A stretch of DNA of 64,000 nt from Lancefieldella parvula DSM 20469 (GCF_000024225.1 NC_013203.1:1479806-1543805); one strand, 5' to 3'; positions 8,700 to 18,095 are shown, counted from the first letter of the stretch. Translations and numbers: made by a program. The notes: generated by a model not told the origin, from the sequence alone.

Positions 8700-9326
8700 C
8701 TAGTTCCCTACTGATTCTGTGGTAGAACCCTCAGAAAAAGCAAGCTGCTGAGGCAAAGGCGAATGCTTAAGTGCACGAGCTAAAGGCACACCAAGTACAT
8801 AAAGAACAACAGCCTCTCCGAGTCCTGTGGTAATAAAGCCAAACAAGAACATAAGAGGATACGATCCATCAAGCTCTATAGTAGTAAATGGAATTGTGTA
8901 AAATCCCAACCCCTGAAGCAAAATTGGAAGATACGCAGAAACAATAACCGCATTTGCAAGCACTGGTCCGAGAAGGGCGAGCGGCACATTTTTTCTGTTC
9001 TTCCAGGTAAACCATGCACCAAGGGCAGTTGCTAAGGAACCAAAAACAACGTCTAGCAATCCTAAAGCTCCCGTGCCGGAAATAACCATATTCGCAAGGT
9101 TGGCGATAACGCAACCGAGTGTAAGTCCTGGAATTGCATCAGCAGTAAAAAGTGCAATGACAACGACTGCCTCAGAAATACGGAACTGCACGGGACCCCA
9201 GGCCAGACCGCCTAAGAAGAGAAGGGTTGCAAGCGTAAGCGCTGCGTAAAGAGCTGCAATGATACCAATACGTGCAAGGCGCTGAGCGCGCTGTTTTGTT
9301 GCATAAGCTGAAGAAACCTGTGGCAA
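8700..9326 (-). CDS. queT: QueT-family transporter (queuosine precursor uptake)
   Basis: This 208-residue membrane protein matches the QueT family, the S component of an ECF-type transporter predicted to import queuosine precursors such as preQ0/preQ1. The family hallmark LAWGPVQFRISEAVVVIALF is present near residues 42-62, and about six hydrophobic helices follow. The start is TTG at 9326, six bases after AAGGGG; the nearby ATG is out of frame. It is the first gene of an operon with a LytS-type kinase and LytTR regulator, an unusual partner set. I found no convincing preQ1 riboswitch in the short leader. Confidence 0.85.
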   Translation of the reverse strand: MPQVSSAYATKQRAQRLARIGIIAALYAALTLATLLFLGGLAWGPVQFRISEAVVVIALFTADAIPGLTLGCVIANLANMVISGTGALGLLDVVFGSLATALGAWFTWKNRKNVPLALLGPVLANAVIVSAYLPILLQGLGFYTIPFTTIELDGSYPLMFLFGFITTGLGEAVVLYVLGVPLARALKHSPLPQQLAFSEGSTTESVGN

Positions 9327-9361
9327 AACATTCCCCTTGTTTAACTCTAAAAACTTGTTTC

Positions 9362-9390
9362 ATAATACGACGAAAAGCATATATGAGCAA
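9362..9390 (-). promoter_or_regulatory. Predicted queT-kinase-regulator promoter
   Basis: On the minus strand TTGCTC (9385-9390), 17-base spacer, TATTAT (9362-9367). The start of transcription would fall near 9355, giving a leader of about 30 bases before the TTG start of queT, too short for a riboswitch. Confidence 0.5.
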
Positions 9391-9542
9391 ATGAGCTACC
9401 TAGGCGTGCGTTAGTTCTGCAAAAAAACTACACCTATGACCTGCAGCGTATTTAAACCATTGGATATAAGCTCACTATAATGTGACACTATAAAGCGCAT
9501 AGGGTTTCTCGCCATACGCGCTCAGTTGCATAAAATTTTGAA

Positions 9543-10289
9543 CTAGTAATGCAAATGCATTCCTGGATAGACCATCTCGCGAGCATGCTTTTGATATGCA
9601 GCAATAGCCTCTTCTTCAAAGGCAAGAGGAGTGTCTTTTTCACCCGCCATATCCAAAATCCAACGTGTGAGGTAAGGGTTGAGTGGAAGCAGCGGACCAA
9701 TAAGCCAGGTGGCAATAGCGTTCTTGCGTCGGAAACCTTCCAACTTGCTTTCTTTATTGATGCCAAAACCTACCTTATTTTTAAGAAAATGGCAGTTGGA
9801 GTTATCTCCCTCAGTAAGCGTGAACTGCATCTTAAAGCCAACAACAGTAAAAGGCTCTTTGCCGTTGCCGGGATCAAACTCTCCCACCTGAACGTCGTGG
9901 AAGCGCTGAGGCATATAACGAGTAGTCGTGAATTTGAACAAACCCAAGCCTTTAATTTCAGAGCCGTCTGGATTAACGATTTTCTCGCCAAAAAGCTCTG
10001 AAGCGTTACCGGTAAACAGCATAGGGACGCCCTGATCAGCCAGTTCAGCCAGTCTATCCTTGTAAGGCATGAGGCGAGAAATAATAAGCTCTTGCTGAGC
10101 CTCTGTCATGCCACCCATGATGATTGCTGACGGTGTATGTTCCACAAAGTAAGGCGTCGCGGCATGAGAGGTATACACAAAGTTCTCTTTTGGGAGACAA
10201 GCCTCCAGGTAGAGAGCATTTCCGTTATCTCCACCCTGGTTGCCATACTCTGGATAAAGAATCTCAATCTTAGTTGCTGGATTACTCAT
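9543..10289 (-). CDS. gatD: GatD-like subunit of lipid II amidation complex, lacking the glutaminase Cys and His
   Basis: This 248-residue protein aligns (from memory) with GatD along its length: YPEYGNQGGDNGNALYLEA near the start, GLGLFKFTTT near 114-123 and WLIGPLLPLNP near 195-205. In active GatD the 'ICGG' cysteine (Cys94 in Staphylococcus aureus) and the 'YLHGP' histidine form the glutaminase dyad. Here these positions read LFTGNASELFG (Gly94) and TWLIGPLL (Ile197), and the substrate-binding region after VGF is also changed (KMQFTLT in place of ENHxGRT). It overlaps murT by eight bases. GatD normally supplies ammonia to MurT, which amidates D-Glu of lipid II. This copy should not hydrolyse glutamine; it may be structural, or ammonia may come from elsewhere. 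Confidence 0.85.
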   Translation of the reverse strand: MSNPATKIEILYPEYGNQGGDNGNALYLEACLPKENFVYTSHAATPYFVEHTPSAIIMGGMTEAQQELIISRLMPYKDRLAELADQGVPMLFTGNASELFGEKIVNPDGSEIKGLGLFKFTTTRYMPQRFHDVQVGEFDPGNGKEPFTVVGFKMQFTLTEGDNSNCHFLKNKVGFGINKESKLEGFRRKNAIATWLIGPLLPLNPYLTRWILDMAGEKDTPLAFEEEAIAAYQKHAREMVYPGMHLHY

Positions 10290-11715
10290 TGGAGGCCTCC
10301 ATCTGTTTTAAGCGCTCAATGATACGGTTTCTGCTGATATCAGCAATACCACCGTTGTAGAGGCCATGTGCATAGAAAACGTGTTGGCAAGCATTGAGAT
10401 CAACCAGGTCAGCAGTCTCTTCAGGAGAGTTTGCTACAAAGGTCTTAGCAGGATCAACGCCCGCAAGTCTGAGTCTGAGCTGCAGATCAAGTGATGTATC
10501 ACCGTAAATAATGACCTGCTTAACACTTGGATCTTGCAGGAACTCAAAGTCGGTCTGGTAGTACCAGCCAATGTACTCTGTCTGGTCCTTAGCTTTTGCC
10601 ATATATGCATCAGCAATCATGATGATAATTGCCTTATCGCCTGGTTGTTTGCGCAGGATATCAATAGTAACTGAGGTTGCCGTGTCATTCTCGCCCTTAG
10701 AAGCCATGCTAATAAGGCGACGACCGTTGTAATCAATCTCGTTATACCTGGAAGAAGCAATGTTAACGCGCTGCAAAGACGCGGCGATAGTTGCAGGCGC
10801 AAGACCCATCTCACGCGCGGTAACAATAGCTACAAACAGGTTGTAGAGGTTAACGATAGAGTAGCTGTTGAGCTTATATTCGTACGTTGGTGCACCCTCG
10901 TGGCAGTGTTCTTTGACCACAAACTTGCCAGTCTCTGGCTCTACTGAGATAACCTCATAATCAGGAGTTGGATTGGTATACCCGCATTCCTCGCAAGTTG
11001 CGTGGCCAAGATGTCTGAGATGAGCGTAATCCCACTTGAGCTTGCCGCCACATTTTGGACATGCGGTAAGGTCTGAAACAATGCCTACAGGATCCGCAGT
11101 ATCATCAGCCAACCTTGCAATTGAGTAATACGTACGATGAGTACATTGAGGGGCAAGTCTGCAGCTAATCATGTCATCTGCGTTCAAAATCAGATGAGTT
11201 GAAGCAGGGATACCCTTATCCATAACGTCAAACACATAGTCTGGCGTTGCACTGCGAGAAAACGTATCGCGGAACAAATTAGTAACGGACAAAATATCAG
11301 GCTGCAAATAAGGAAAAATGCGAGGTCCAGAGAGCTCATCAAACTCCATAACTGCAAGCTTAGTCTTTGAAGCGCCCTTCCATGTGGCGTTCTTTGCAAA
11401 TGAGCTTGCAAAACCACTAGAAATATTACCGCCAACGCGATTAGTAACAGTCTGATAACCGTTATCAGCGAGAAGATCGTTGAGCAAGTTATTAGTGGTT
11501 GTCTTGCCATTAGTACCTGTGATAAAGACAACCTGTTCTGGCTTAGCGATATCCCCTAAAAATGCAGGGTCAATGGCCTCCGCAATAAATCCTGGTAGAG
11601 TTCCACCTTCGTGATTAGTCAACTTAAGTGCTGCAAGTGTTGCTTTAGCAGCGAGAAAAGCTACAGGAAATAATCTGCTCTTTTTTTGTGCCACAGTAAC
11701 TCCCATCGTGAGCAA
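10282..11715 (-). CDS. murT: MurT-like Mur ligase subunit (partner of GatD)
   Basis: This 477-residue Mur ligase-family protein has the ATP-binding loop FITGTNGKTTT (residues 65-74), the inserted zinc ribbon of MurT with Cys219/Cys222 and Cys241/Cys244 (CPKC...CEEC), and a C-terminal DUF1727-like domain (IIIMIADAYMAKAKDQTEYIGWYYQTDFEFL). MurT activates and amidates the D-Glu carboxyl of lipid II using ammonia from GatD. The segment 321-348 (SSRYNEIDYNGRR, SMASKGENDTATS) differs from the GR.E...KNPxG pattern I recall in canonical MurT, which parallels the loss of active residues in GatD. Start: TTG at 11715 or the in-frame ATG at 11706 (MGVTVAQ); neither has an ideal ribosome site. Confidence 0.85.
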   Translation of the reverse strand: MLTMGVTVAQKKSRLFPVAFLAAKATLAALKLTNHEGGTLPGFIAEAIDPAFLGDIAKPEQVVFITGTNGKTTTNNLLNDLLADNGYQTVTNRVGGNISSGFASSFAKNATWKGASKTKLAVMEFDELSGPRIFPYLQPDILSVTNLFRDTFSRSATPDYVFDVMDKGIPASTHLILNADDMISCRLAPQCTHRTYYSIARLADDTADPVGIVSDLTACPKCGGKLKWDYAHLRHLGHATCEECGYTNPTPDYEVISVEPETGKFVVKEHCHEGAPTYEYKLNSYSIVNLYNLFVAIVTAREMGLAPATIAASLQRVNIASSRYNEIDYNGRRLISMASKGENDTATSVTIDILRKQPGDKAIIIMIADAYMAKAKDQTEYIGWYYQTDFEFLQDPSVKQVIIYGDTSLDLQLRLRLAGVDPAKTFVANSPEETADLVDLNACQHVFYAHGLYNGGIADISRNRIIERLKQMEASNE

Positions 11716-11785
11716 AGTCTCTCTAGTTTATCACCTCACGAGAAGGGCTTGAAGAACACAGGTCTTCTCGTCAAAAATGTCGCAT

Positions 11786-11817
11786 AAAAAAGCCGAGCCA
11801 GGACATCCTGGCTCGGC
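11786..11817 (-). terminator. Rho-independent terminator after the PFOR gene
   Basis: On the minus strand an 11-12 bp perfect stem (GCCGAGCCAGG / CCTGGCTCGGC) with a tiny loop is followed by TTTTTT. It lies 25 bases after the PFOR stop and isolates murT/gatD from it. Confidence 0.93.
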
Positions 11818-11842
11818 CAAAGCTCCGTGAAAGTAAGTTGCC

Positions 11843-14800
11843 TTACTCCTCAGGCTGCTCCTTCTTCTCTGCTGCATAGAGCTCGGAGAGGCGTACAAGG
11901 TGATCGTAGCGAGCCATTGCGGCTTCCTCGTTCTCCTTGAAGAGCTTCTCTGCGTGCTCTGGGAACTCGCGGGTGAGTCGGCTGTAACGAGCCTCGTTCA
12001 TCAGGAACTCCTGGTAGCCACCCTTAGGTGCCTTAGAGTCGAGCGTGAACTTCTTACCTGCTGGTGCAGATGGGTTGAAGCGATAGAGGTTCCAGTAGCC
12101 AGTATCGACTGCCTTCTTCATCTCCTCCTGTGCGTGAGCCATGCCACCCTTAATGGAGTGCATCTCACATGGGGAGTAACCGATGATGAGGGATGGTCCT
12201 GGATAAGCCTCTGCCTCGGCAATTGCCTTGAGGGTCTGCTGGAGGTTTGCGCCCATGGAGACCTGAGCAACATAGACGTAACCGTAAGTCATAGCGATCT
12301 CAGCAAGGTTCTTCTGCTTGATGTCTTTACCAGCTGCAGCGAACTGTGCAACCTGGCCAAGACGGGAAGCCTTAGAGGACTGACCACCGGTGTTGGAATA
12401 AACCTCAGTGTCGAAGACAAAGACGTTGATATCCTCGCCGGAAGCAAGAACGTGGTCAAGGCCACCGAAGCCGATGTCGTATGCCCAACCGTCGCCACCG
12501 AAGATCCAGAAGGACTTCTTGGTGAGGAAGCTCTTGTTAGCAAGGATTTCCTTAGCTGTTGCAAGGTCAGACTTAGCAAGCTCAACCACAAAAGTCTTGG
12601 AAGCTTCCTTCGAGAGGGCTGCGTCGTTGACGGACTCAATCCATGCCTTAGCAGCATCCTTGAGGTCCTGAGATGCGCCGTCCTCATCGACAAGCTGCTG
12701 AGCAAGCTCGAGAAGACGCTTCTGCTGTGCCTGGTGACCAAGCATCAGACCCATACCGTGCTCAGCGTTGTCCTCGAAGAGGGAGTTGTTCCATGCCGGA
12801 CCGTGACCATTTGCATCGGTAGTGAATGGTGAGCAGGAAGCTGGGTTACCCCAAATAGAGGAGCAACCAGTTGCGTTGGAGATGTACATACGATCGCCGA
12901 AGAGCTGAGTAACCAGACGACCATAGCTGGTCTCAGCGCAGCCTGCGCAGGAACCAGAGAACTCAAGAAGAGGCTTCTTGAACTGGGATCCCTTAACGTT
13001 GTTAGCGACAAGCTCGGTCTTCTCGGAGACGTGATTAACTGCGTAATCAAAGATCTCCTGCTTGGACTCTTGCTCCTCGATTGGCTTCATGGTCAGAGCA
13101 TCTGCAGGGCAGATGTAGACGCAGTTGGAGCAACCAGTACAGTCGAGCTGAGAAATAGCAATCTCAAACTTGTAGCCCTTAGCCTTAGGACCAACGGCAT
13201 CCTTGAACTGAGACTGTGCTGGTGCAGCAGCAACCTCTTCGTCGGTAAGGACGAATGGACGAATGACTGCGTGTGGGCAGACATAAGCGCACTGGTTACA
13301 CTGGATGCACTTCTCGACGTTCCACTCAGGAACAACAACAGCAATGCCACGCTTCTCATACGCAGCAGCGCCAAGTTCAAACTGACCGTCAACGTGGTTC
13401 TTAAATGCGGAAACAGGAAGTGCGTCACCCTCCATACGAGAGACTGGTGTCATGATGTCGCGAACCTGCTTGAGCAGAGCCTCACGACCCTCAAGGGTGA
13501 TTGTGCTAGGAGCATCCTCTGCAGAAGCCCAATCAGCAGGAATCTCAATCTTAGTAAATGCGGTAGCGCCGGCGTCGATTGCCTTGTGGTTCATATCGAC
13601 GACGTTCTGACCCTTCTTCAGGTAAGAGTGAGTTGCAGCATCCTTCATGTACTGAAGTGCGTCTGCCTCTGGGAGAACCTTTGCAAGAGCAAAGAATGCA
13701 GACTGAAGAATAGTGTTAGTGCGTTTACCCATACCAATTTCCTTGGCAAGGTCAATTGCATTAATCAGATAAACGTTGATGTTGTTCTTAGCAATGTAGC
13801 GCTTTGCCTCTGCTGGCAGGTGGTGTGCAAACTCCTCTGCATCCCACTGGCAGTTGACCAGGAAAGTACCGCCAGGCTTGACATCGCGGACCATCTTGTA
13901 GCCCTTGATGATATATGCAGGGACGTGGCATGCAACAAAGTCTGCCTTGGTGACATAGTAAGGAGAACGAATCTTGTGATCACCGAAACGCAGGTGGCTG
14001 ATGGTAATGCCGCCAGTCTTCTTGGAGTCATACTGGAAGTATGCCTGAACATATTTATCGGTGTGGTCACCAATAATCTTAATGGAGTTCTTGTTAGCAC
14101 CAACGGTACCGTCGCCGCCGATACCCCAGAACTTGCACTCAATGGTGCCCTCAGCTGCAGTGTTAGGAGCCTCAGGATCCTCTGGGAGAGACAGATTGGT
14201 AACATCGTCAACAATACCAATGGTGAACTCGCGCTGAGGATTATCCTTCTTGAGCTCCTCAAAGATTGCAAATGCAGATGATGGTGGGGTGTCCTTGGAA
14301 CCAAGGCCATAACGACCGCCAACAACCTTAATGCCTGTACGACCAGCCTCATAGAGAGAAGAAACAACGTCCTCGTAGAGAGGCTCACCAACGGAGCCTG
14401 GCTCCTTGGTACGGTCGAGAACAGCAATCTTCTTGACGGACTCAGGAAGAACATCAACAAAGTGCTTTACAGAGAATGGACGATAGAGGCGGACCTTAAC
14501 CAGACCGACCTTCTCGCCATGAGCATTCAGGTAATCGATAACCTCTTCAAGGGTATCGCAGAAGGAACCCATGCAGATAACAACGCGATCAGCGTCTTCT
14601 GCACCGTAGTAGTTGAACAGACCGTAATCAGTACCAAGCTTAGCGTTGATCTTGTTCATGTAGTCTTCAACGACTGCTGGCAGCTGGTTATAAACCTCGT
14701 TGCATGCCTCGCGGTGCTGGAAGAAGATATCGCCGTTCTCGTGGGAACCACGGCTTGCTGGATGCTCTGGGTTCAGTGCGTGATCACGGAATGCCTGAAC

Positions 14801-15397
14801 AGCATCCATATCACACATCTCAGCCAGGTCAGCATAATCCCAAACAGCAACCTTCTGAATCTCGTGAGAAGTACGGAAGCCGTCGAAGAAGTTAACAAAT
14901 GGAACCTTGCCCTTAATTGCTGCGAGGTGAGCAACAGGAGCCAGATCCATAACCTCCTGGACGTTGCCTTCTGCGAGAAGTGCAAAACCAGTCTGACGAG
15001 TAGCCATAACATCAGAGTGATCGCCAAAGATGTTCAATGCATGGGTTGCAACGGTACGTGCGCTGACGTGGAAAACACCAGGAAGCTGCTCGCCGGCAAT
15101 CTTGTACATGTTTGGAAGCATGAGCAAGAGACCCTGAGAAGCGGTGTAAGTAGTGGTCAGAGCACCCGAACCAAGAGAACCGTGAACAGCACCAGCTGCG
15201 CCAGCCTCGGACTGCATCTCGACAACCTTGACGGTTGTGCCAAAGATGTTCTTTACGCCCTGAGCGGACCACTGGTCAACATAGTCTGCCATTGGACTTG
15301 ATGGGGTAATTGGGTAAATGCCCGCTACCTCAGTAAACGCATACGACACGTAAGCCGCGGCGTTGTTACCGTCCATGGACTTAAACTTTCTTGCCAT
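11843..15397 (-). CDS. nifJ: Pyruvate:ferredoxin (flavodoxin) oxidoreductase
   Basis: This single-chain PFOR of 1184 residues converts pyruvate and CoA to acetyl-CoA and CO2, reducing ferredoxin or flavodoxin in anaerobic energy metabolism. Domains appear in order: pyrimidine-binding domain (GIYPITPSSPMADYVDQW near residue 25), transketolase-like domain, two 4Fe-4S motifs (CIQCNQCAYVCPHAV near 695 and CTGCSNCVYICPADA near 755), and the TPP domain (IFGGDGWAYDIGFGGLDHVL, then DTEVYSNTGGQSSKAS). Length matches the family. The ATG at 15397 follows AAGGAGAGGAA; the frame extends 18 codons further with no ribosome site. It is flanked by a strong terminator and a 393-base spacer with inverted repeats. 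Confidence 0.97.
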   Translation of the reverse strand: MARKFKSMDGNNAAAYVSYAFTEVAGIYPITPSSPMADYVDQWSAQGVKNIFGTTVKVVEMQSEAGAAGAVHGSLGSGALTTTYTASQGLLLMLPNMYKIAGEQLPGVFHVSARTVATHALNIFGDHSDVMATRQTGFALLAEGNVQEVMDLAPVAHLAAIKGKVPFVNFFDGFRTSHEIQKVAVWDYADLAEMCDMDAVQAFRDHALNPEHPASRGSHENGDIFFQHREACNEVYNQLPAVVEDYMNKINAKLGTDYGLFNYYGAEDADRVVICMGSFCDTLEEVIDYLNAHGEKVGLVKVRLYRPFSVKHFVDVLPESVKKIAVLDRTKEPGSVGEPLYEDVVSSLYEAGRTGIKVVGGRYGLGSKDTPPSSAFAIFEELKKDNPQREFTIGIVDDVTNLSLPEDPEAPNTAAEGTIECKFWGIGGDGTVGANKNSIKIIGDHTDKYVQAYFQYDSKKTGGITISHLRFGDHKIRSPYYVTKADFVACHVPAYIIKGYKMVRDVKPGGTFLVNCQWDAEEFAHHLPAEAKRYIAKNNINVYLINAIDLAKEIGMGKRTNTILQSAFFALAKVLPEADALQYMKDAATHSYLKKGQNVVDMNHKAIDAGATAFTKIEIPADWASAEDAPSTITLEGREALLKQVRDIMTPVSRMEGDALPVSAFKNHVDGQFELGAAAYEKRGIAVVVPEWNVEKCIQCNQCAYVCPHAVIRPFVLTDEEVAAAPAQSQFKDAVGPKAKGYKFEIAISQLDCTGCSNCVYICPADALTMKPIEEQESKQEIFDYAVNHVSEKTELVANNVKGSQFKKPLLEFSGSCAGCAETSYGRLVTQLFGDRMYISNATGCSSIWGNPASCSPFTTDANGHGPAWNNSLFEDNAEHGMGLMLGHQAQQKRLLELAQQLVDEDGASQDLKDAAKAWIESVNDAALSKEASKTFVVELAKSDLATAKEILANKSFLTKKSFWIFGGDGWAYDIGFGGLDHVLASGEDINVFVFDTEVYSNTGGQSSKASRLGQVAQFAAAGKDIKQKNLAEIAMTYGYVYVAQVSMGANLQQTLKAIAEAEAYPGPSLIIGYSPCEMHSIKGGMAHAQEEMKKAVDTGYWNLYRFNPSAPAGKKFTLDSKAPKGGYQEFLMNEARYSRLTREFPEHAEKLFKENEEAAMARYDHLVRLSELYAAEKKEQPEE

Positions 15398-15790
15398 TTC
15401 CTCTCCTTGCCTAATCTGTGATTTCTCACAGTATGCGTCTGTGCGATCCAAAATAAAGCTGTAGACCCTGGGTGACTACGGAAACAGGTTTCATAGTTCG
15501 GCCGGCAGCGGTCGCATAATGCTTTTATTATTGCGCAAAAAAACAATGAAACAAATCAGAAATACAAGCCAATAAATACCTATTTTTAGGTAGGAATTTC
15601 TACCTGCGAAATTGCAAAATAAACATAACAATAAAGTACAACTTTTTTGTAACTCAACAAAATATTCAAGTACGCAAACAGCCATCTGTCTAAAAACTAA
15701 ACAGATTTTTACGTGAGCAATCAACGCACAATAGTTTTATCACGCATTGATTGCGCTTTTAAATGCTCTTAAATCTCATGCCTCTTCTGA
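15398..15790. other. Spacer upstream of PFOR gene
   Basis: AT-rich spacer between the unknown gene at 15791 and PFOR. It holds a nested inverted repeat (15577-15605). An imperfect hairpin lies at about 15718-15762 (GCAATCAACGC with GCATTGATTGC, then CTTTT on the plus strand) and may end the upstream transcript. I could not settle on a PFOR promoter; several T/A-rich candidates exist at 15515-15560. No ORF with a good ribosome site. Confidence 0.5.
15577..15605. promoter_or_regulatory. Nested inverted repeat upstream of PFOR, possible operator
   Basis: TACCTATTTTTAGGTA (15577-15592) is an inverted repeat, and its right arm also pairs with a third half site, AGGTAG GAATTT CTACCT (15588-15605). 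Three TACCT/AGGTA half sites in 29 bases suggest binding of a dimeric regulator. The regulator is unknown; it does not resemble the Rex consensus. Confidence 0.45.
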
Positions 15791-16468
15791 TTACTTTGAA
15801 GCTTTAATTTCACAAAGCTTCTTGTAACCAAATAAAAAACGCTCTCCTATCTGGCCTTCAGCATCAGAGGCACATACGATTCCGTGTTCATCTGATGTAA
15901 GAAAAGCTTCATCAAATTCAACAGTTCCATCAAATATCTGTGCAACAACATCTGGGTTAAACTCTATTGGCTCATGAAGAGTCTGTGCTAAATCAAGCAC
16001 CAAACTTGTAGCTCCAGATTGAACACTTTCTTCTGAGGTGCCAACGATAATCCTTCCGTCCTTTACCAGCCAGAGTACCTCTGGTGCACAATGAGTTTGC
16101 TGCTCTTCTCGCTGTGAAATTCTTGCACGTCCTGCAAGAGACAGAACAGATCTCTCCTCCAAAGACTGATAAGGCCCAACGGTCATAGCAGCCTGGCCAT
16201 TACTTTCAAGCAAAATCATTAGAACGCCATCTGGATACTCTTGTGATCCTTCTTTAAGCGTTCCCTCAATGTGTTGCTTAGCCCAAGCAATCAAGTGCGG
16301 AGAAACTTCTTTTTGAGCAACTATTCGTCTACTCAGCGCACGTAAGTGCCTGTTATCAAGAGGAAGAGCTCCTCCAGCCAGTCTCCAGCGACAAACAAGT
16401 TCTGGATTATCAAGCTCAAACTTCTGAGCTGCTTTTAACTCTTCCTGGTCCACAGTATCCTCCCCCAA
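15791..16468 (-). CDS. Protein of unknown function
   Basis: I do not recognise this 225-residue cytosolic protein. It opens with an acidic helix (MGEDTVDQEELKAAQKFELDN), continues with CRWRLAGGALPLDNRHLRALSRRIVAQK, and the second half alternates strands and helices (VLWLVKDGRIIVGTSEESVQSG, IVCASDAEGQIGERFLFGYKKL). There are no membrane segments, signal peptide or obvious catalytic motifs. The ATG at 16468 follows a GGGGGAGGA-like purine run. It lies 37 bases after purH in the same direction, so it may be co-transcribed with it. Confidence 0.75.
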   Translation of the reverse strand: MGEDTVDQEELKAAQKFELDNPELVCRWRLAGGALPLDNRHLRALSRRIVAQKEVSPHLIAWAKQHIEGTLKEGSQEYPDGVLMILLESNGQAAMTVGPYQSLEERSVLSLAGRARISQREEQQTHCAPEVLWLVKDGRIIVGTSEESVQSGATSLVLDLAQTLHEPIEFNPDVVAQIFDGTVEFDEAFLTSDEHGIVCASDAEGQIGERFLFGYKKLCEIKASK

Positions 16469-16505
16469 TTTTTATAGTATTGACTGCTAGTCCCGACTTA
16501 GCAGA

Positions 16506-18095
16506 TTAGTGCCTAAAGTGTCGCTTTCCCGTAAACACCATTGCAATACCATATTCATCACAAGCAGCAATGGATTCATCGTCTCTAACTGATCCACCTG
16601 GCTGAATAATAGCTGTTACGCCATGAGCTGCCAGCGTGTCAACGTTATCTCGGAATGGGAAGAATGCGTCAGATGCAGCCACAAGGTTCTTTGAATCAAT
16701 TCCCATACGCTCGCAAGCTGCTTCAGCACGCTCACATGCGAGAAGAGCAGCATCAACACGGTTGGGCTGACCTGGTCCCATACCAATTCCAGCCTGATCT
16801 TTTGCGACCAGAATTGCATTAGACTTAACGGTCTTACAGACCTTCCAAGCAAATACCAAATCAGACAACTCTTCTGAAGTTGGTTGACGCTTTGTGACAA
16901 CCTCAAAGCTATCCGCAGTTTCATCAGCATGATCAAGGTCTTGCACTAAAAGACCACCATCAACAGTTCTCATTTCGAGCTCACGACTTCTATCGATTCC
17001 GCCCGTAGCTAATACGCGAAGATTTGTTCTCTTTGACAGTCGCTCAAGAGCCTCTTCCGTGAAACTTGATGCAATAAGAACCTCAACAAACTGCTTATTG
17101 ATATCTGCAAAATGCTCCACAAACTCCAGTGGAACTTCTCTGTTCACTGCAATAATTCCACCAAATGCAGAAAGAGGATCACAAGCAAATGCCCGGTCAT
17201 ATGCCTCAATAACATTTTCTGCTGTTGCAGAACCACAAGGATTCTGATGCTTCAAAATAATGACTGATGGATCATCAAACTCACGAACAGCCGCCCAAGC
17301 TGCATCGGTATCCAACAAATTGTTGTAAGACAAAGGCTTACCCTGAAGTTGCTGAGCATTTGCTAGGGAGTGTGCAGGAGCGCCAGGCATCTTGTAAAAC
17401 GCTGCGGACTGCTGAGGATTTTCTCCGTAACGAAGATCTTGCTCCTTTGTTGCCTTTACCAGCAAAGTCTCTGGGAATTTACTTTGCTCTGCTTCAACAA
17501 CACCAGAAAGGTATGCGGCAATAGCGCCATCGTATGCAGCCGTTGTCTTAAATACCTTCAAAGCCAGCTGCTGGCGAGAAGCCCTTGTAGTTGCACCGTC
17601 ATGGACACGCATCTCATCAAGAACACGACCATAATCTGCCGGATCAACAACAACCGTAACAAAATCATTATTCTTTGCAGCAGAGCGGAGCATTGAAGGT
17701 CCACCGATATCGATATGCTCAATTGCATTTTCAAGAGTTACTGATGGATCAGCTACAGTCTTCTCAAACTCATAGAGATTAACGCAGACCAGGTCAATCA
17801 TGCCAATACCATTATTCTCTGCGTCTGCGACATGACCGGAATTATCTCTACGGCATAAAAGACCACCATGAACACGAGGATGCAGCGTCTTAACACGACC
17901 GTCCATCATTTCTGGAAATCCGGTATAAGACTCAATAGGAACTACGGGGACACCAGCCTCTTCAAGGGTTTTTGCGGTTCCACCTGTTGAAATTACTTCA
18001 ACACCAAACTCTTTAGTAAGAGTTTGTGCAAATTCAACAATACCCGTTTTATCTGTTACCGAAATTAGCGCACGTTTGATAGGGGCCTCAGCCAT
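16506..18095 (-). CDS. purH: Bifunctional AICAR formyltransferase / IMP cyclohydrolase
   Basis: This 529-residue enzyme carries out the last two steps of IMP synthesis. The N-terminal cyclohydrolase domain (about 1-195) includes [30 protein letters not shown] and the [18 protein letters not shown] signature. The C-terminal formyltransferase domain includes [27 protein letters not shown] (Lys-His of the active site), [25 protein letters not shown] and [28 protein letters not shown]. The ATG at 18095 follows AAAGGAGCGGCA; the frame extends 13 codons upstream without support. purB and purC lie elsewhere in the window, so purine genes are dispersed. Confidence 0.97.
   Translation of the reverse strand: MAEAPIKRALISVTDKTGIVEFAQTLTKEFGVEVISTGGTAKTLEEAGVPVVPIESYTGFPEMMDGRVKTLHPRVHGGLLCRRDNSGHVADAENNGIGMIDLVCVNLYEFEKTVADPSVTLENAIEHIDIGGPSMLRSAAKNNDFVTVVVDPADYGRVLDEMRVHDGATTRASRQQLALKVFKTTAAYDGAIAAYLSGVVEAEQSKFPETLLVKATKEQDLRYGENPQQSAAFYKMPGAPAHSLANAQQLQGKPLSYNNLLDTDAAWAAVREFDDPSVIILKHQNPCGSATAENVIEAYDRAFACDPLSAFGGIIAVNREVPLEFVEHFADINKQFVEVLIASSFTEEALERLSKRTNLRVLATGGIDRSRELEMRTVDGGLLVQDLDHADETADSFEVVTKRQPTSEELSDLVFAWKVCKTVKSNAILVAKDQAGIGMGPGQPNRVDAALLACERAEAACERMGIDSKNLVAASDAFFPFRDNVDTLAAHGVTAIIQPGGSVRDDESIAACDEYGIAMVFTGKRHFRH

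Noticed and set aside
9327..9542. preQ1 riboswitch upstream of queT
   Set aside because: Some hairpin potential exists (CTGCA...TGCAG near 9420-9445), but neither the preQ1-I nor the preQ1-II conserved bases could be matched, and the best promoter leaves only a 30-base leader.
13031..14281. Long plus-strand open frame of 416 codons
   Set aside because: It is the antisense of the PFOR gene, has no ribosome site, and its composition mirrors the codon pattern of PFOR.
14462..15301. Plus-strand open frame of 279 codons
   Set aside because: Also antisense to PFOR; PFOR motifs on the other strand explain the sequence fully.
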